A DNA stretch of 17,825 bases, from the NCBI GenBank assembly GCA_023131935.1, contig JAGLYY010000240.1, positions 1-17,825 of the forward strand, in the 5' to 3' direction. The position numbers were made by a program, and so were the translations under genes. Below the pieces are notes generated by a model, which did no database searches, was not told the DNA's origin, and saw only the letters and a list, made by a program, of their open reading frames with translations. Of this stretch, positions 1-7,514 are shown piece after piece. The DNA comes from Spirochaetales bacterium. GTDB taxonomy: Bacteria; Spirochaetota; Spirochaetia; JAGLYY01. Every line of letters begins with the position of its first letter. Positions within the stretch are counted from its first letter, which is position 1.

Positions 1-150
1 TAGCTCTTCTAGCTCTTCTATCTCTGTTAGCTCTTCAGGGACCTCTACCTCTTCGAGTGCTTCGATTTCTTCCGGCTCTACCTTTTCTTCGACCGCTTCT
101 TCGACTTCTACCGGTTCTACTTCCTCGAGAATCTCTACTTCCTGGAGTGT
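1..150 (-). repeat. Degenerate 9-bp tandem repeat coding the acidic tail
   Basis: On the plus strand, units of the form TAGCTCTTC follow each other with a period of nine bases (two exact copies at 1-18, another at 28-36), then decay through variants such as TACCTCTTC and GATTTCTTC. On the coding strand a unit reads GAAGAGCTA, Glu-Glu-Leu. The array may continue beyond the window edge. It lies inside the membrane-protein gene and keeps its frame. Confidence 0.7.
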
Positions 151-1485
151 TTCAACCGTTTTAAGAGATTCTGCAACGACTGGTGTTGTCTCAGTTACAG
201 TTTGTATTTGAGTAACAGAAATGGGAAATTTTTGACCGGAAAAGACATTTTTTATTGCTTCTTCCAGATTGGATATATCAATTTTTGCGACTTTTTCTTC
301 TGAATATTTTTTCCCGAGAACTTCAACTATCTCATCCCAGCTCTTATCAATAAGCTCATCTGCCGATTTTTCATCTTTTATCCCTTTAATTCCACGTTTT
401 ATCTCTTTTTTTACTTTATCTCGACGAGTTTGGATCGTCTGTTGCCACCTCGCAAAGTCTATTTCCCCTTTCCGGTCCATATACTCTGTGAGAAAACGGA
501 TCTGAAATCGTTTTATCCGTTCACTGAGAACTACCATTCTATCTTGTTTCAGGCTTAGAACAAGAAACACTATGAGAAAGACAGAAATCGCGAAAGCAAC
601 AAAAAGGAGTATTTTTAAATTATTATTGATCTTTAAATCACTCTGGTTTATAAGATATCCCACATTTCCAATGTCTTCTACTGATTTCGAGAACAGCAAA
701 AGAGTGGTGCCTTCCTCATTCGTAAGTACCGGTTCATTCTCAATATCTTCGGCTGTAATCCAGGATTTTTCTATCTCATCCAGTATTTCGGTAGTCGGTT
801 CAATATTTCCTGAAAATAAATAACCGGTACCGCCAGGAAGACTTATATACTGACTCCATTGAAGAACTCCATCCTTAATCAGATAGCTTTTTAAATTTTC
901 TAAATCTACATAATAAAGAGCTGTTCCTCTAAAATTATCCGACAAATCAATCACAGGGGAGCGATAAATGAGGTGTTTTCCCTTAGAATCAAGTGTTATC
1001 TCAGTTTCACCAGAAACAGTAAGGATTAATTCGTTTGAAGGAATATTGGTTTCAACTTCACTGAGTTTTCGGTATATTCGCTGGTAATCAGATTTAGAGA
1101 TATAATCTCCAGGCTCGCTGCTATAATGCAGCTTGCCATCCGCATCAACGAGTCTTACATATAAGAATCCCGGTAATGCAGATTTCAGTTTTTTTATGAG
1201 ATTATCGGTATTGAAAATGAGTTCACTGCTTTGTTCTCTGGAGAAATTTTGATACAGGATTTCACTCTCATCAATTTCCTTATACCTATCTAAGTAATTT
1301 TGATGATAATTCCTTATTAAATCAGAAGATATGATTAATTGCTTATCAATTTCGGAAATAACTCTATTATTATAAATTTTCGTTTCTATGGATGTAAATA
1401 ACCCGGTAAATGACAGGATCGCGAATATAGCGAAACATAACACAGTTATGAGGAGACTAAATGCGATTCTCTGGGCGGCTTTCAT
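1..1485 (-). CDS. Two-pass membrane protein with Cache-like extracytoplasmic domain and acidic repetitive tail (3' end outside window)
   Basis: The frame is open for 495 codons from ATG at 1485 to the window edge, so the C-terminus is missing. An in-frame TAG directly before the ATG fixes the earliest start; the nearest Shine-Dalgarno (GGGAG) is about 15 bases away, which is far. Residues 7-30 form a membrane segment or signal anchor and 291-312 a second one, leaving about 260 residues outside the membrane. That part contains VRLVDADGKLHYSS (110-123) and a segment near 172-198 (SPVIDLSDNFRG, then YYVDLENL), which resemble Cache/PAS-type sensor strands. After the second helix comes a charged region (313-420), then from about 430 an E/V/L-rich acidic tail with three-residue periodicity. 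No HAMP, kinase or methyl-accepting domain is visible in the part present. It has its own promoter and lies behind the ribosomal terminator. A sensor or scaffold role is inference; I do not recognise the family. Confidence 0.8.
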   Translation of the reverse strand, partial: MKAAQRIAFSLLITVLCFAIFAILSFTGLFTSIETKIYNNRVISEIDKQLIISSDLIRNYHQNYLDRYKEIDESEILYQNFSREQSSELIFNTDNLIKKLKSALPGFLYVRLVDADGKLHYSSEPGDYISKSDYQRIYRKLSEVETNIPSNELILTVSGETEITLDSKGKHLIYRSPVIDLSDNFRGTALYYVDLENLKSYLIKDGVLQWSQYISLPGGTGYLFSGNIEPTTEILDEIEKSWITAEDIENEPVLTNEEGTTLLLFSKSVEDIGNVGYLINQSDLKINNNLKILLFVAFAISVFLIVFLVLSLKQDRMVVLSERIKRFQIRFLTEYMDRKGEIDFARWQQTIQTRRDKVKKEIKRGIKGIKDEKSADELIDKSWDEIVEVLGKKYSEEKVAKIDISNLEEAIKNVFSGQKFPISVTQIQTVTETTPVVAESLKTVETLQEVEILEEVEPVEVEEAVEEKVEPEEIEALEEVEVPEELTEIEELEEL

Positions 1486-1540
1486 CTATAAATATTCAAT
1501 CTCCCTTTCTTACTAAGAGAATTTACAGTTATACTACACT

Positions 1541-1568
1541 ATTATCGGATTTTTTTTAAGTCTGTTAA
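1541..1568 (-). promoter_or_regulatory. Sigma70-type promoter candidate for the membrane-protein gene
   Basis: The minus strand reads TTAACA (1568-1563), a 16-base spacer with an A-run, then GATAAT (1546-1541), five of six matches to the -10 consensus. It lies just behind the rplQ terminator and about 55 bases in front of the ATG at 1485, so the gene is probably transcribed separately from the ribosomal cluster. Confidence 0.6.
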
Positions 1569-1584
1569 CGCGGTAGTACTGGAG

Positions 1585-1618
1585 AAAACAAAAAAAGAGG
1601 GAGTTAATACCCCCTCTT
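1585..1618 (-). terminator. Intrinsic terminator after rplQ, end of the cluster
   Basis: The minus strand has a 7-bp perfect stem, AAGAGGG (1618-1612) with CCCTCTT (1601-1595), around a 10-base loop. The stem's own final TT runs into TTTTTGTTTT (1594-1585). It starts 39 bases after the rplQ stop. No comparable U-run lies on the other side, so it works mainly in the minus direction. Confidence 0.9.
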
Positions 1619-1656
1619 CTTAAGACTAATGGTAATGTTCGAAACCTTTAGTCCTC

Positions 1657-2046
1657 TTACTTAGTACTCTTCTTGTTTTCCGCTTCGCTTTTCTTCTCTA
1701 CAAGTTCAAGGAGTACCATATCCGCAGCATCACCGCTTCTTTTGCCCAGTTTTAATATTCTGGTGTACCCCCCGGGCCGCTCTGTGAACCTGGGACCAAT
1801 ATCGTTGAAGAGCTTTGCAATGATCCCCTTGTCGTAGATCTTTTTCGCGACGGTTCTCCTGTTATGGAGTGAATCGGCCTTTGCACGAGTGATCATTTTC
1901 TCAGCAGTTTTTCGCACTTCAAGTGCTTTCGCTTTTGTTGTCTTGATTCTTTCGTATCGAAACAGGGAAGTTACCATGTTTCGGTGAAGAGCCTTTCTGT
2001 GGCTGGTTTTTCTGCCAAGCCTGTTATAACCGATTTTATGCTTCAT
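1657..2046 (-). CDS. rplQ: 50S ribosomal protein L17
   Basis: L17 is a large-subunit protein near the rim of the polypeptide exit tunnel. The 129 residues begin MKHKIGYNRLGRKTSHR, the family signature, followed by the ALHRNMVTSLFRYERIKTT helix and YTRILKLGKRSGDAADM (94-110). The C-terminal tail is Lys/Glu-rich. The ATG overlaps the end of rpoA by 11 bases, and its Shine-Dalgarno (AGGAAGAGG) lies within the last rpoA codons, so the two genes are probably translationally coupled. As in many bacteria it is the last gene of the alpha block; an intrinsic terminator follows. Confidence 0.97.
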   Translation of the reverse strand: MKHKIGYNRLGRKTSHRKALHRNMVTSLFRYERIKTTKAKALEVRKTAEKMITRAKADSLHNRRTVAKKIYDKGIIAKLFNDIGPRFTERPGGYTRILKLGKRSGDAADMVLLELVEKKSEAENKKSTK

Positions 2047-3088
2047 TTTCCTCTTCCTTTGTGTCTTGCAACTTCCGTGAGGTTTTCAGAATGCTGTAGT
2101 CAGTCATTCCGAGTGTTAGATTCCACTCAGCAAGCTTTTCTTTAATCTCCTGAAGAGACTTTTTCCCGAAATTCCTGGTTTTAGCAATATCATCTTCGGT
2201 CCTATTGGTAAGATCTCCGATAGATCGGATATTTGCGTTCTTCAGACAGTTACTTGAGCGTACAGAAAGCTCCAATTCCTCTACAGGTGTTGCAAGGATT
2301 TCACGAATCTTTATTTGCTCTTCATCGTCTTCATCATCACCGGCGATCGCGTCCTCATCAAAGTTTATGAAGATGGTAAAATGGTCCTTCGCGATTTTAG
2401 CAGCTTCCGCAACCGCATTTTCCGGGGCAACAGTACCGTCGGTAGTAACCTGGATAATGAGCTTTTCATAATCGCTTCTATGACCAACCCGGGTATTTTC
2501 AATAGCATAGTTTACCTTGCGTACCGGAGAGAAAACCGCATCGATAGGAATCGTTCCGATAACCTCAATGTACCGCTCGTTCGATTCAGCAGGCACGTAA
2601 CCTCTTCCGAGATCAATCTGTACCTCAAAATCGATGTTAGCATGTTCCATCATAGTGGCAATCTTCAGGTCTTTATTCACGATATTGATACCATCTTTCT
2701 CAAAGTCCGCTCCAGTTATTTTACCAGGACCTTTGCACTCGATAAGGACGGTTTTCTGTTCTACATTATCAGTGATCTTAATCTGAAGCGCCTTGAGGGA
2801 ATTAATGATTTCGGGCGTATCTTCAACAACTTCCGGTATGGATTCATACTCACTGGAAATCACATGAGGAGTCCCCTCCTCATCATAACTGGTTATTCTG
2901 ACAGCAGATACTGCAAACCCCTGTATAGAGGAAAGCAGGATTCGCCGCAGAGTATTACCAATTGTCGTACCATACCCGCGTTCGAAGGGGTAAGCAGTAA
3001 AAATGCCAGTTGTTTCGTTTGTTTCACTGTGCTCAAAGGTTATACCCTTCGGCTTCTTAAAGCCCTTCATCAGGTTTTTACGCGCCAT
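2036..3088 (-). CDS. rpoA: DNA-directed RNA polymerase subunit alpha
   Basis: Alpha dimerises to start RNA polymerase assembly, and its C-terminal domain contacts UP elements and activators. I use the ATG at 3088 (350 residues) because GGGAG sits five bases before it and overlaps the rpsD stop; a GTG at 3094 would add two residues but lies on top of that site. ERGYGTTIGNTLRRILLSS (about 36-54) is the dimerisation-helix motif. An acidic linker (about 251-257, GDDEDDEE) joins the N-terminal domain to the C-terminal domain (about 267-330). Arg277 in LSVRSSNCL corresponds to the DNA-contacting E. coli Arg265. The helix-hairpin-helix region around FGKKSL is intact. The length is slightly above the usual 315-345 because of a short charged C-terminal tail. 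Confidence 0.97.
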   Translation of the reverse strand: MARKNLMKGFKKPKGITFEHSETNETTGIFTAYPFERGYGTTIGNTLRRILLSSIQGFAVSAVRITSYDEEGTPHVISSEYESIPEVVEDTPEIINSLKALQIKITDNVEQKTVLIECKGPGKITGADFEKDGINIVNKDLKIATMMEHANIDFEVQIDLGRGYVPAESNERYIEVIGTIPIDAVFSPVRKVNYAIENTRVGHRSDYEKLIIQVTTDGTVAPENAVAEAAKIAKDHFTIFINFDEDAIAGDDEDDEEQIKIREILATPVEELELSVRSSNCLKNANIRSIGDLTNRTEDDIAKTRNFGKKSLQEIKEKLAEWNLTLGMTDYSILKTSRKLQDTKEEENEA

Positions 3089-3097
3089 GTACACTCC

Positions 3098-3733
3098 CTA
3101 TCTTGAATAAAGCTCAACGATTAACTGTTCTTTCACCTCTGCCAGATCGGAAACATCACTCCTCTTAGGCAATGCGATAACTTTTCCCTTCATCTCATCC
3201 GGATTAAGCTCAAGCCAGGGATACACACCGGATTTTGTATATTCCTTTAACGCGTCCTTGATGACTGTAAGCTTTTTGCTTTGTTCTTTGATCTCCACCA
3301 CGTCATTTTCCCGTACACTGTAAGATCCAATGGTTACTTTCCTGCCATTTACCAGTACGTGCCCATGGGAAACTAACTGCCTGGCCTGTTTCCTTGAAGT
3401 CGCGAACCGTAATCGGTATACCATGTTATCAAGCCGACGTTCCAAGAGGATGATAAGGTTTTCACCCGTTTTCCCGGATAGACTCTCGGCTTTCTTAAAG
3501 GTATTTCTAAACTGCTTCTCGAACATACCATATGTTCTTTTCAGTTTCTGTTTCTCTCTGAGCTGCAGCCCGTAATCGGACATTTTTTTCTGTCTGGTTC
3601 TAGGTCCTTTTCCGGGAGGAGCAGCCTTTTTCGCGATAGGGCACTTTCCGCTAAGACACCTCTCCCCTTTCAGGAAAAGCTTCGTCTTTTCTGCCCTGCA
3701 CAGCCGGCACTGGGGTCCGATATATCTTGCCAT
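3098..3733 (-). CDS. rpsD: 30S ribosomal protein S4, zinc-binding type
   Basis: S4 binds 16S rRNA early in small-subunit assembly and takes part in decoding fidelity. The 211 residues start MARYIGPQCRLCR. Cys9, Cys12, Cys26 and Cys31 form the C-x2-C-x13-C-x4-C zinc site of the C+ form of S4. The S4 RNA-binding domain follows, with RRLDNMVYRLRFATSRKQAR and the HVLVNGRKV loop. The C-terminus ends in VELYSR, typical of the family. Its place between rpsK and rpoA is the classical alpha-operon order. In E. coli S4 is the autogenous repressor of this operon; whether that holds here cannot be seen. Confidence 0.97.
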   Translation of the reverse strand: MARYIGPQCRLCRAEKTKLFLKGERCLSGKCPIAKKAAPPGKGPRTRQKKMSDYGLQLREKQKLKRTYGMFEKQFRNTFKKAESLSGKTGENLIILLERRLDNMVYRLRFATSRKQARQLVSHGHVLVNGRKVTIGSYSVRENDVVEIKEQSKKLTVIKDALKEYTKSGVYPWLELNPDEMKGKVIALPKRSDVSDLAEVKEQLIVELYSR

Positions 3734-3745
3734 CTCTTTCTACCT

Positions 3746-4132
3746 CTATACTCTTCTGCTCTTTCTGGGTCGACAACCGTTGTGAGGAATGGGAGTAACA
3801 TCCTTGATGCTCTTCACCCAGAGGCCCAAGCTGCCGAGAGACCTGATAGCCGATTCACGGCCAACACCCGGTCCCTTTACATATACATGAACCTCTTTGA
3901 GCCCATAATCCTTCGCCTTTTTTACCGCGGTTTCTGCGGTGGTTTGGGCCGCATAAGGGGTCGATTTCTTCGCTCCCCGAAATCCGAGTCCTCCGGCGCT
4001 TGCCCATGAAAGAGTATTTCCATTCAAATCGGTAATGGTAACAATGGTATTGTTAAAGGTAGCTTGAATAAAAACCTTCCCTTCATATACCGATTTTTTC
4101 TCTTTTCTCTTCTTGGATATCTGTTTAGCCAA
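3746..4132 (-). CDS. rpsK: 30S ribosomal protein S11
   Basis: S11 sits on the platform of the small subunit, close to the E-site codon of the mRNA. The 128-residue protein has the standard N-terminal basic stretch (KKRKEKK), then AFNNTIVTITD-like and GNTLSWASAGGLGFRGAKKSTPYAAQ segments and the VKGPGVGRESAIRSL motif (about 86-100). It ends PHNGCRPRKSRRV, the universal C-terminus whose Asn-Gly is known in E. coli to form isoaspartate. Seventeen bases separate it from rpsM and twelve from rpsD. Nothing is unusual. Confidence 0.97.
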   Translation of the reverse strand: MAKQISKKRKEKKSVYEGKVFIQATFNNTIVTITDLNGNTLSWASAGGLGFRGAKKSTPYAAQTTAETAVKKAKDYGLKEVHVYVKGPGVGRESAIRSLGSLGLWVKSIKDVTPIPHNGCRPRKSRRV

Positions 4133-4149
4133 TTCTGCTTCCCTCCAGA

Positions 4150-4524
4150 CTATTTAGCAGCCTTTTTCTTTCCGGCTACCGTCCTTTTCTTGCCCTTTCT
4201 TGTTCGGGCATTTGTCTTGGTCCTCTGACCGCGAACAGGTAATCCTTTTCGATGTCTTAAACCGCGGTAACAACCAATATCCATTAGACGTTTAATGTTC
4301 AGGGCGACCTCGGTCCGAAGACGTCCCTCTACTTTATAATCTGTATCCAGGATCTGTCTGAGTTTTGAAATTTCCTCAACCGACAGATCGTTGATCTTCC
4401 TATCCGGATCAATTCCGGTTTTTTTACATATTTGAACAGCACTTGTCCGCCCTATACCAAAAATGTAGGTTAGGGCGATTTTTGTATTCTTGTTCGGAAG
4501 GTCGATACCTGCAATTCGCGCCAT
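4150..4524 (-). CDS. rpsM: 30S ribosomal protein S13
   Basis: S13 lies in the head of the small subunit and forms bridges to the large subunit and P-site tRNA through its basic tail. The 124 residues open MARIAGIDLPNKNTK, then the helix-two-turn-helix segment YIFGIGRTSAVQIC, and the signature RGLRHRKGLPVRGQRTKTNART (about 88-109). The last 16 residues are almost all Lys, Arg, Ala or Gly, as expected for the tail that reaches tRNA. It follows rpmJ by nine bases. Confidence 0.97.
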   Translation of the reverse strand: MARIAGIDLPNKNTKIALTYIFGIGRTSAVQICKKTGIDPDRKINDLSVEEISKLRQILDTDYKVEGRLRTEVALNIKRLMDIGCYRGLRHRKGLPVRGQRTKTNARTRKGKKRTVAGKKKAAK

Positions 4525-4533
4525 TTATAACTC

Positions 4534-4647
4534 CTACTTCTGTCTCTGCTTATGCTTAGGATTTTCGCAGATAATCCTGAGGACACCCTTTCTTCTGATG
4601 ACCTTGCACTTATCGCACATTCGCTTAACACTCGTACGTACTTTCAT
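4534..4647 (-). CDS. rpmJ: 50S ribosomal protein L36, zinc-binding type
   Basis: A 37-codon gene reads MKVRTSVKRMCDKC at its start and ends KHKQRQK with a TAG stop. Cys11, Cys14, Cys27 and His32 form the C-x2-C-x12-C-x4-H zinc ribbon of the C+ form of L36. L36 is a very small late-assembly protein of the large subunit. It lies 11 bases behind secY and 9 bases before rpsM. The usual neighbours adk, map and infA, common between secY and rpmJ in other bacteria, are absent. Confidence 0.97.
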   Translation of the reverse strand: MKVRTSVKRMCDKCKVIRRKGVLRIICENPKHKQRQK

Positions 4648-4658
4648 CGTGTACCTCT

Positions 4659-5981
4659 CTACAGATTCCTGGAACGGATCTTGCCTTTCTTCACAAGTCC
4701 GTCGTGGTGATGCATTCTAAGATGACCTTCTATCTGGGACATCGTATCAAGATCAACACCAACCATTATGAGCAGCGATGTTCCGCCCATTATCATAGCA
4801 ACTTCCATGGGGAAGTTAAATAATCGCTGTACAACCGAGGGTATGAGCGCAATAAGGGCAAGAAACAGTGCCCCCGGGAGGACGATTCTGTTAAGAATTG
4901 TCGTCAAATGCGCTTCCATCTTCTCTGACCGTACACCAGGGATTGACCCGCCATTCTCCCTTACCTGTTTCGCGATTTCTGAAGGATTCAGTGAAATCTG
5001 CGTATAAAAATATGCGAAAAATATAATGAGCAGGGTATAGGCTACCAGATATGGTCCTCCATTTGGCCTTAGCCAATAGGAGAAATCCGCGAACCATTTC
5101 ACCTCCGGGCCAAGACTGCTGGCAATCTGGAGAGGGAAAGTCAGTACTGCGCTTGCAAAAATAACGGGAATAACTCCCGACGGATTTATCTTGAAAGGAA
5201 TATAGGTATTCTGAGCCCCATACATCCTTCTTCCGACTACCCTCTTTGCATAATGCACAGGGATTTTCCGCTGACCCTGCTGTTCGTATACAACAAGAGC
5301 GACAACACCAACAAACATCCCGAGCACAATGATAACAAAGACAGGGTTAAGCTCGCCGGACTGAACTCTCCGGAACAGTACAATAAAAGCATTCGGCATT
5401 CTTGCTACGATACCAGCGAAAATCAACAGGGAAATACCGTTACCGATACCTCGTTGGCTGATCTGTTCGCCGATCCACATAAGAAAGACCGTTCCGGTTG
5501 TTACCGTAATCATAGCGATGATGGTATAAGGAAGTCTTGCCATGGTGATCGCATCGGGGATCTGATTGGCATATATGGTCACTACATATGATTGAACAAT
5601 ACATACCATCACTGTGCCATATCGAATGTACCGCTGAATCTTCTTCCGTCCACCCTCTTCTTCTGAAATCTTTTTAAGGGCTGGAAAAACGAGAAGGAGA
5701 AGCTGCATGATAATCGACATGGAGATGTAGGGCATAATACCTAACATGAACACCGAAAAGTTCTTGAATGCTCCACCTGCAAAAAAGTCGATATATTCAG
5801 TAATACCGATAGCCCCACTTCCCGCTTGGGATAAAAAGTAGAGCTTCAATGCATTTACATTGATGCCCGGAATCGGAAGTGCGGCACCGAGTCTGAAAAT
5901 AATGAGCATTCCGAGGGTAAAAAAAACCCGATCCCTCAGATCTTTTATCCGTAGTATGTCCGCTAAAGGATTGCTTGCCAT
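4659..5981 (-). CDS. secY: Protein translocase subunit SecY
   Basis: SecY is the channel subunit of the Sec translocon in the inner membrane; it exports unfolded proteins and inserts membrane proteins together with SecE and SecA. The 440 residues contain about ten hydrophobic segments, beginning near 17-37. Signature stretches are MLGIMPYISMSIIMQ (79-93), GEQISQRGIGNGISLLIF (171-188), INPSGVIPVIFAS (265-277) and the cytoplasmic loop NPSEIAKQVRENGGSIPG (332-349), the region that meets SecA and the ribosome. The length is normal. The Shine-Dalgarno AAGGA overlaps the rplO stop. It is the second-to-last gene of the spc block, the usual position. Confidence 0.98.
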   Translation of the reverse strand: MASNPLADILRIKDLRDRVFFTLGMLIIFRLGAALPIPGINVNALKLYFLSQAGSGAIGITEYIDFFAGGAFKNFSVFMLGIMPYISMSIIMQLLLLVFPALKKISEEEGGRKKIQRYIRYGTVMVCIVQSYVVTIYANQIPDAITMARLPYTIIAMITVTTGTVFLMWIGEQISQRGIGNGISLLIFAGIVARMPNAFIVLFRRVQSGELNPVFVIIVLGMFVGVVALVVYEQQGQRKIPVHYAKRVVGRRMYGAQNTYIPFKINPSGVIPVIFASAVLTFPLQIASSLGPEVKWFADFSYWLRPNGGPYLVAYTLLIIFFAYFYTQISLNPSEIAKQVRENGGSIPGVRSEKMEAHLTTILNRIVLPGALFLALIALIPSVVQRLFNFPMEVAMIMGGTSLLIMVGVDLDTMSQIEGHLRMHHHDGLVKKGKIRSRNL

Positions 5982-5994
5982 AGTTTTCTAATCC

Positions 5995-6432
5995 TTATTC
6001 GATGATCTTGCCACCGGCTTTTTCGATTTTCTGTTTCGCGCTCGCCGATACCTTTGTAACCGCGACTTCAAGTTTCCGGGTAATCTCACCGGAACCGAGA
6101 ATTTTAACCATTACGGCCTTACCTTTCACAATTCCCTTCTCTTTCAGGCTCTGAAGATTTACCGTTTCGCCGTCGGCGAACTTACTCTCGAGAACATCAA
6201 GGTTTACCACCTGGTATTCCTTCTTGAAAGGGTAGTTAGAAAATCCCCTTCTTGCAATCCGACGGTAAAGGGGCATCTGCCCACCTTCGAAACCAGGCCT
6301 TACGCCTCCACCGGAGCGGGATTTCTGTCCATCATGCCCGCGCGTACACGTTCCACCTCTGGTGGAACCGTATCCACGGCCTACAATTCTTTTCTTTTTC
6401 GTTGCACCTTTTGGAGCATGTAACTCGTTCAT
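5995..6432 (-). CDS. rplO: 50S ribosomal protein L15
   Basis: L15 is a late-assembly large-subunit protein with a long, glycine- and arginine-rich N-terminal extension that penetrates the rRNA. The 145 residues begin MNELHAPKGATKKKR, followed by the conserved GRG...TRGHDGQKSRSGGGVRPGFEGGQMPL region (about 18-55) and RRIARRGFSN. The C-terminal globular half has the ILGSGEITRKLEV stretch typical of the family. The ATG follows the rpmD stop by two bases. Confidence 0.97.
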   Translation of the reverse strand: MNELHAPKGATKKKRIVGRGYGSTRGGTCTRGHDGQKSRSGGGVRPGFEGGQMPLYRRIARRGFSNYPFKKEYQVVNLDVLESKFADGETVNLQSLKEKGIVKGKAVMVKILGSGEITRKLEVAVTKVSASAKQKIEKAGGKIIE

Positions 6433-6434
6433 AA

Positions 6435-6614
6435 CTATCTTATCTCCTCAACCTTCACCAGATGGGAAACAGAATGTACCATGCCAAGGAGTGCAGGATT
6501 TGCATCGAACTCTTTAGACTGATTCAGCTTTCGCAAGCCTAATGCACGTACGGTCTTTTTCTGCTCCGGCTTCCGGCCGATGGTACTCCGTATTAATGTA
6601 ACACGAATTTTCAT
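6435..6614 (-). CDS. rpmD: 50S ribosomal protein L30
   Basis: A 59-codon frame begins MKIRVTLIRSTIGRKPEQKK and continues TVRALGLRKLNQSKE, the usual L30 pattern of a short strand followed by the I/T-G-R-K-P-x-Q-x-x-T-V-x-A-L-G-L motif. L30 is a small single-domain protein of the large subunit. It sits between rpsE (three bases upstream) and rplO (two bases downstream), its standard place in the spc block. The stop is TAG at 6437-6435. Confidence 0.96.
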   Translation of the reverse strand: MKIRVTLIRSTIGRKPEQKKTVRALGLRKLNQSKEFDANPALLGMVHSVSHLVKVEEIR

Positions 6615-6617
6615 ACC

Positions 6618-7136
6618 TTAACCCCACATCTCAGAAATGGTTTTCCCCCGGTTGGCGGCTACTTCCTTTGCGTCAAGGATATTTTCAAAACCCGCAAACA
6701 CTGCTTTAACGATATTCATCGTATTTTTAGAACCAAGGGATTTACTCAGGATGTCATTTATTCCACAAGCTTCCATCACTGCACGAACAGGTCCGCCGGC
6801 TATAATTCCGGTACCGGGGGAGGCAGGTTTCAGCATCACTTTCGCGCTCTTAAACTCTCCTGTTATTGCGTGAGGCAGGGTTTCCTGTTTCATAGCAACC
6901 GTAATCATGTTCTTTTTGGCCTTTTCGATACTCTTTCTTATTGCCTCGGCAACATCATTTGCTTTTCCAAACCCGTATCCAACCCGTCCTTTCCTGTCAC
7001 CTACTACGGTGAGGGCTGAGAAGGAAAAGCGTCGACCGCCCTTAACAACCTTAGCAACCCGGTTGAGTTTGATAAGCTTTTCGATGTATTCGTTATCTCT
7101 ATCTCTGGACCTATCTCTATTTCTAGATCTATCCAC
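6618..7136 (-). CDS. rpsE: 30S ribosomal protein S5 with Arg/Asp-rich N-terminal extension
   Basis: S5 lies at the mRNA entry side of the small subunit and affects accuracy and helicase activity. The GTG at 7136 is used: AGGGGGA, which overlaps the rplR stop, lies just before it. The first 15 residues are a low-complexity Arg/Ser/Asp/Asn stretch (DRSRNRDRSRDRD) coded largely by AGA and GAT triplets. The standard protein follows: IEKLIKLNRVAKVVKGGRRF, the double-stranded-RNA-binding fold with GDRKGRVGYGFGKANDV (about 47-63), and the C-terminal GTGIIAGGPVRAVMEACGI segment. The total of 172 residues is normal for the family. Confidence 0.96.
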   Translation of the reverse strand: MDRSRNRDRSRDRDNEYIEKLIKLNRVAKVVKGGRRFSFSALTVVGDRKGRVGYGFGKANDVAEAIRKSIEKAKKNMITVAMKQETLPHAITGEFKSAKVMLKPASPGTGIIAGGPVRAVMEACGINDILSKSLGSKNTMNIVKAVFAGFENILDAKEVAANRGKTISEMWG

Positions 7137-7145
7137 CGTTTCCCC

Positions 7146-7505
7146 CTAGAATTTAATTCCGGCTTCCCGGGCGCCGTCCGCGATGGCTTTTACGACTCCA
7201 TGAAACAGATACGCGTTACGATCAAAGACTACCTCTTCAATCTTTTTCTTCTTAAGCCGTTCGCCGATGACCTTACCCAGCTTACCTGCATCTTCCACCG
7301 TATTCTTCAAGTTCTGATACTCCTTTTCCATACTGGAAGCGGAAGCTATAGTTTTCCCAACGGTATCGTCTATCACCTGAACATACATATGCCGGTTGCT
7401 TCTGAATACGCTCATTCTCGGCCTGTCGTGAGTTCCTGAAATTCTTTTCCGGATACTCTTTTTTCTTTTAAGCCGTCTTCTGCGCTTTTCAGCTATCCTC
7501 TTCAT
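7146..7505 (-). CDS. rplR: 50S ribosomal protein L18
   Basis: L18 binds 5S rRNA and, with L5, places it on the large subunit. The 119 residues start with a very basic stretch (KRRRRLKRKKSIRKR) followed by the family signature RPRMSVFRSNRHMYVQVID (about 29-47), and end in FHGVVKAIADGAREAGIKF, the canonical C-terminus. Nine bases separate it from rplF on one side and rpsE on the other. Confidence 0.97.
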   Translation of the reverse strand: MKRIAEKRRRRLKRKKSIRKRISGTHDRPRMSVFRSNRHMYVQVIDDTVGKTIASASSMEKEYQNLKNTVEDAGKLGKVIGERLKKKKIEEVVFDRNAYLFHGVVKAIADGAREAGIKF

Positions 7506-7514
7506 CTACTTACC

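Noticed and set aside
269..823. Two plus-strand frames (269-505 and 572-823)
   Set aside because: Both are Ser/Phe/Ile-rich shadows of the minus-strand membrane-protein gene, which is open without a stop for 495 codons.
2315..3106. 263-codon open frame on the plus strand opposite rpoA
   Set aside because: Shadow of rpoA; no ribosome-binding site or known motif.
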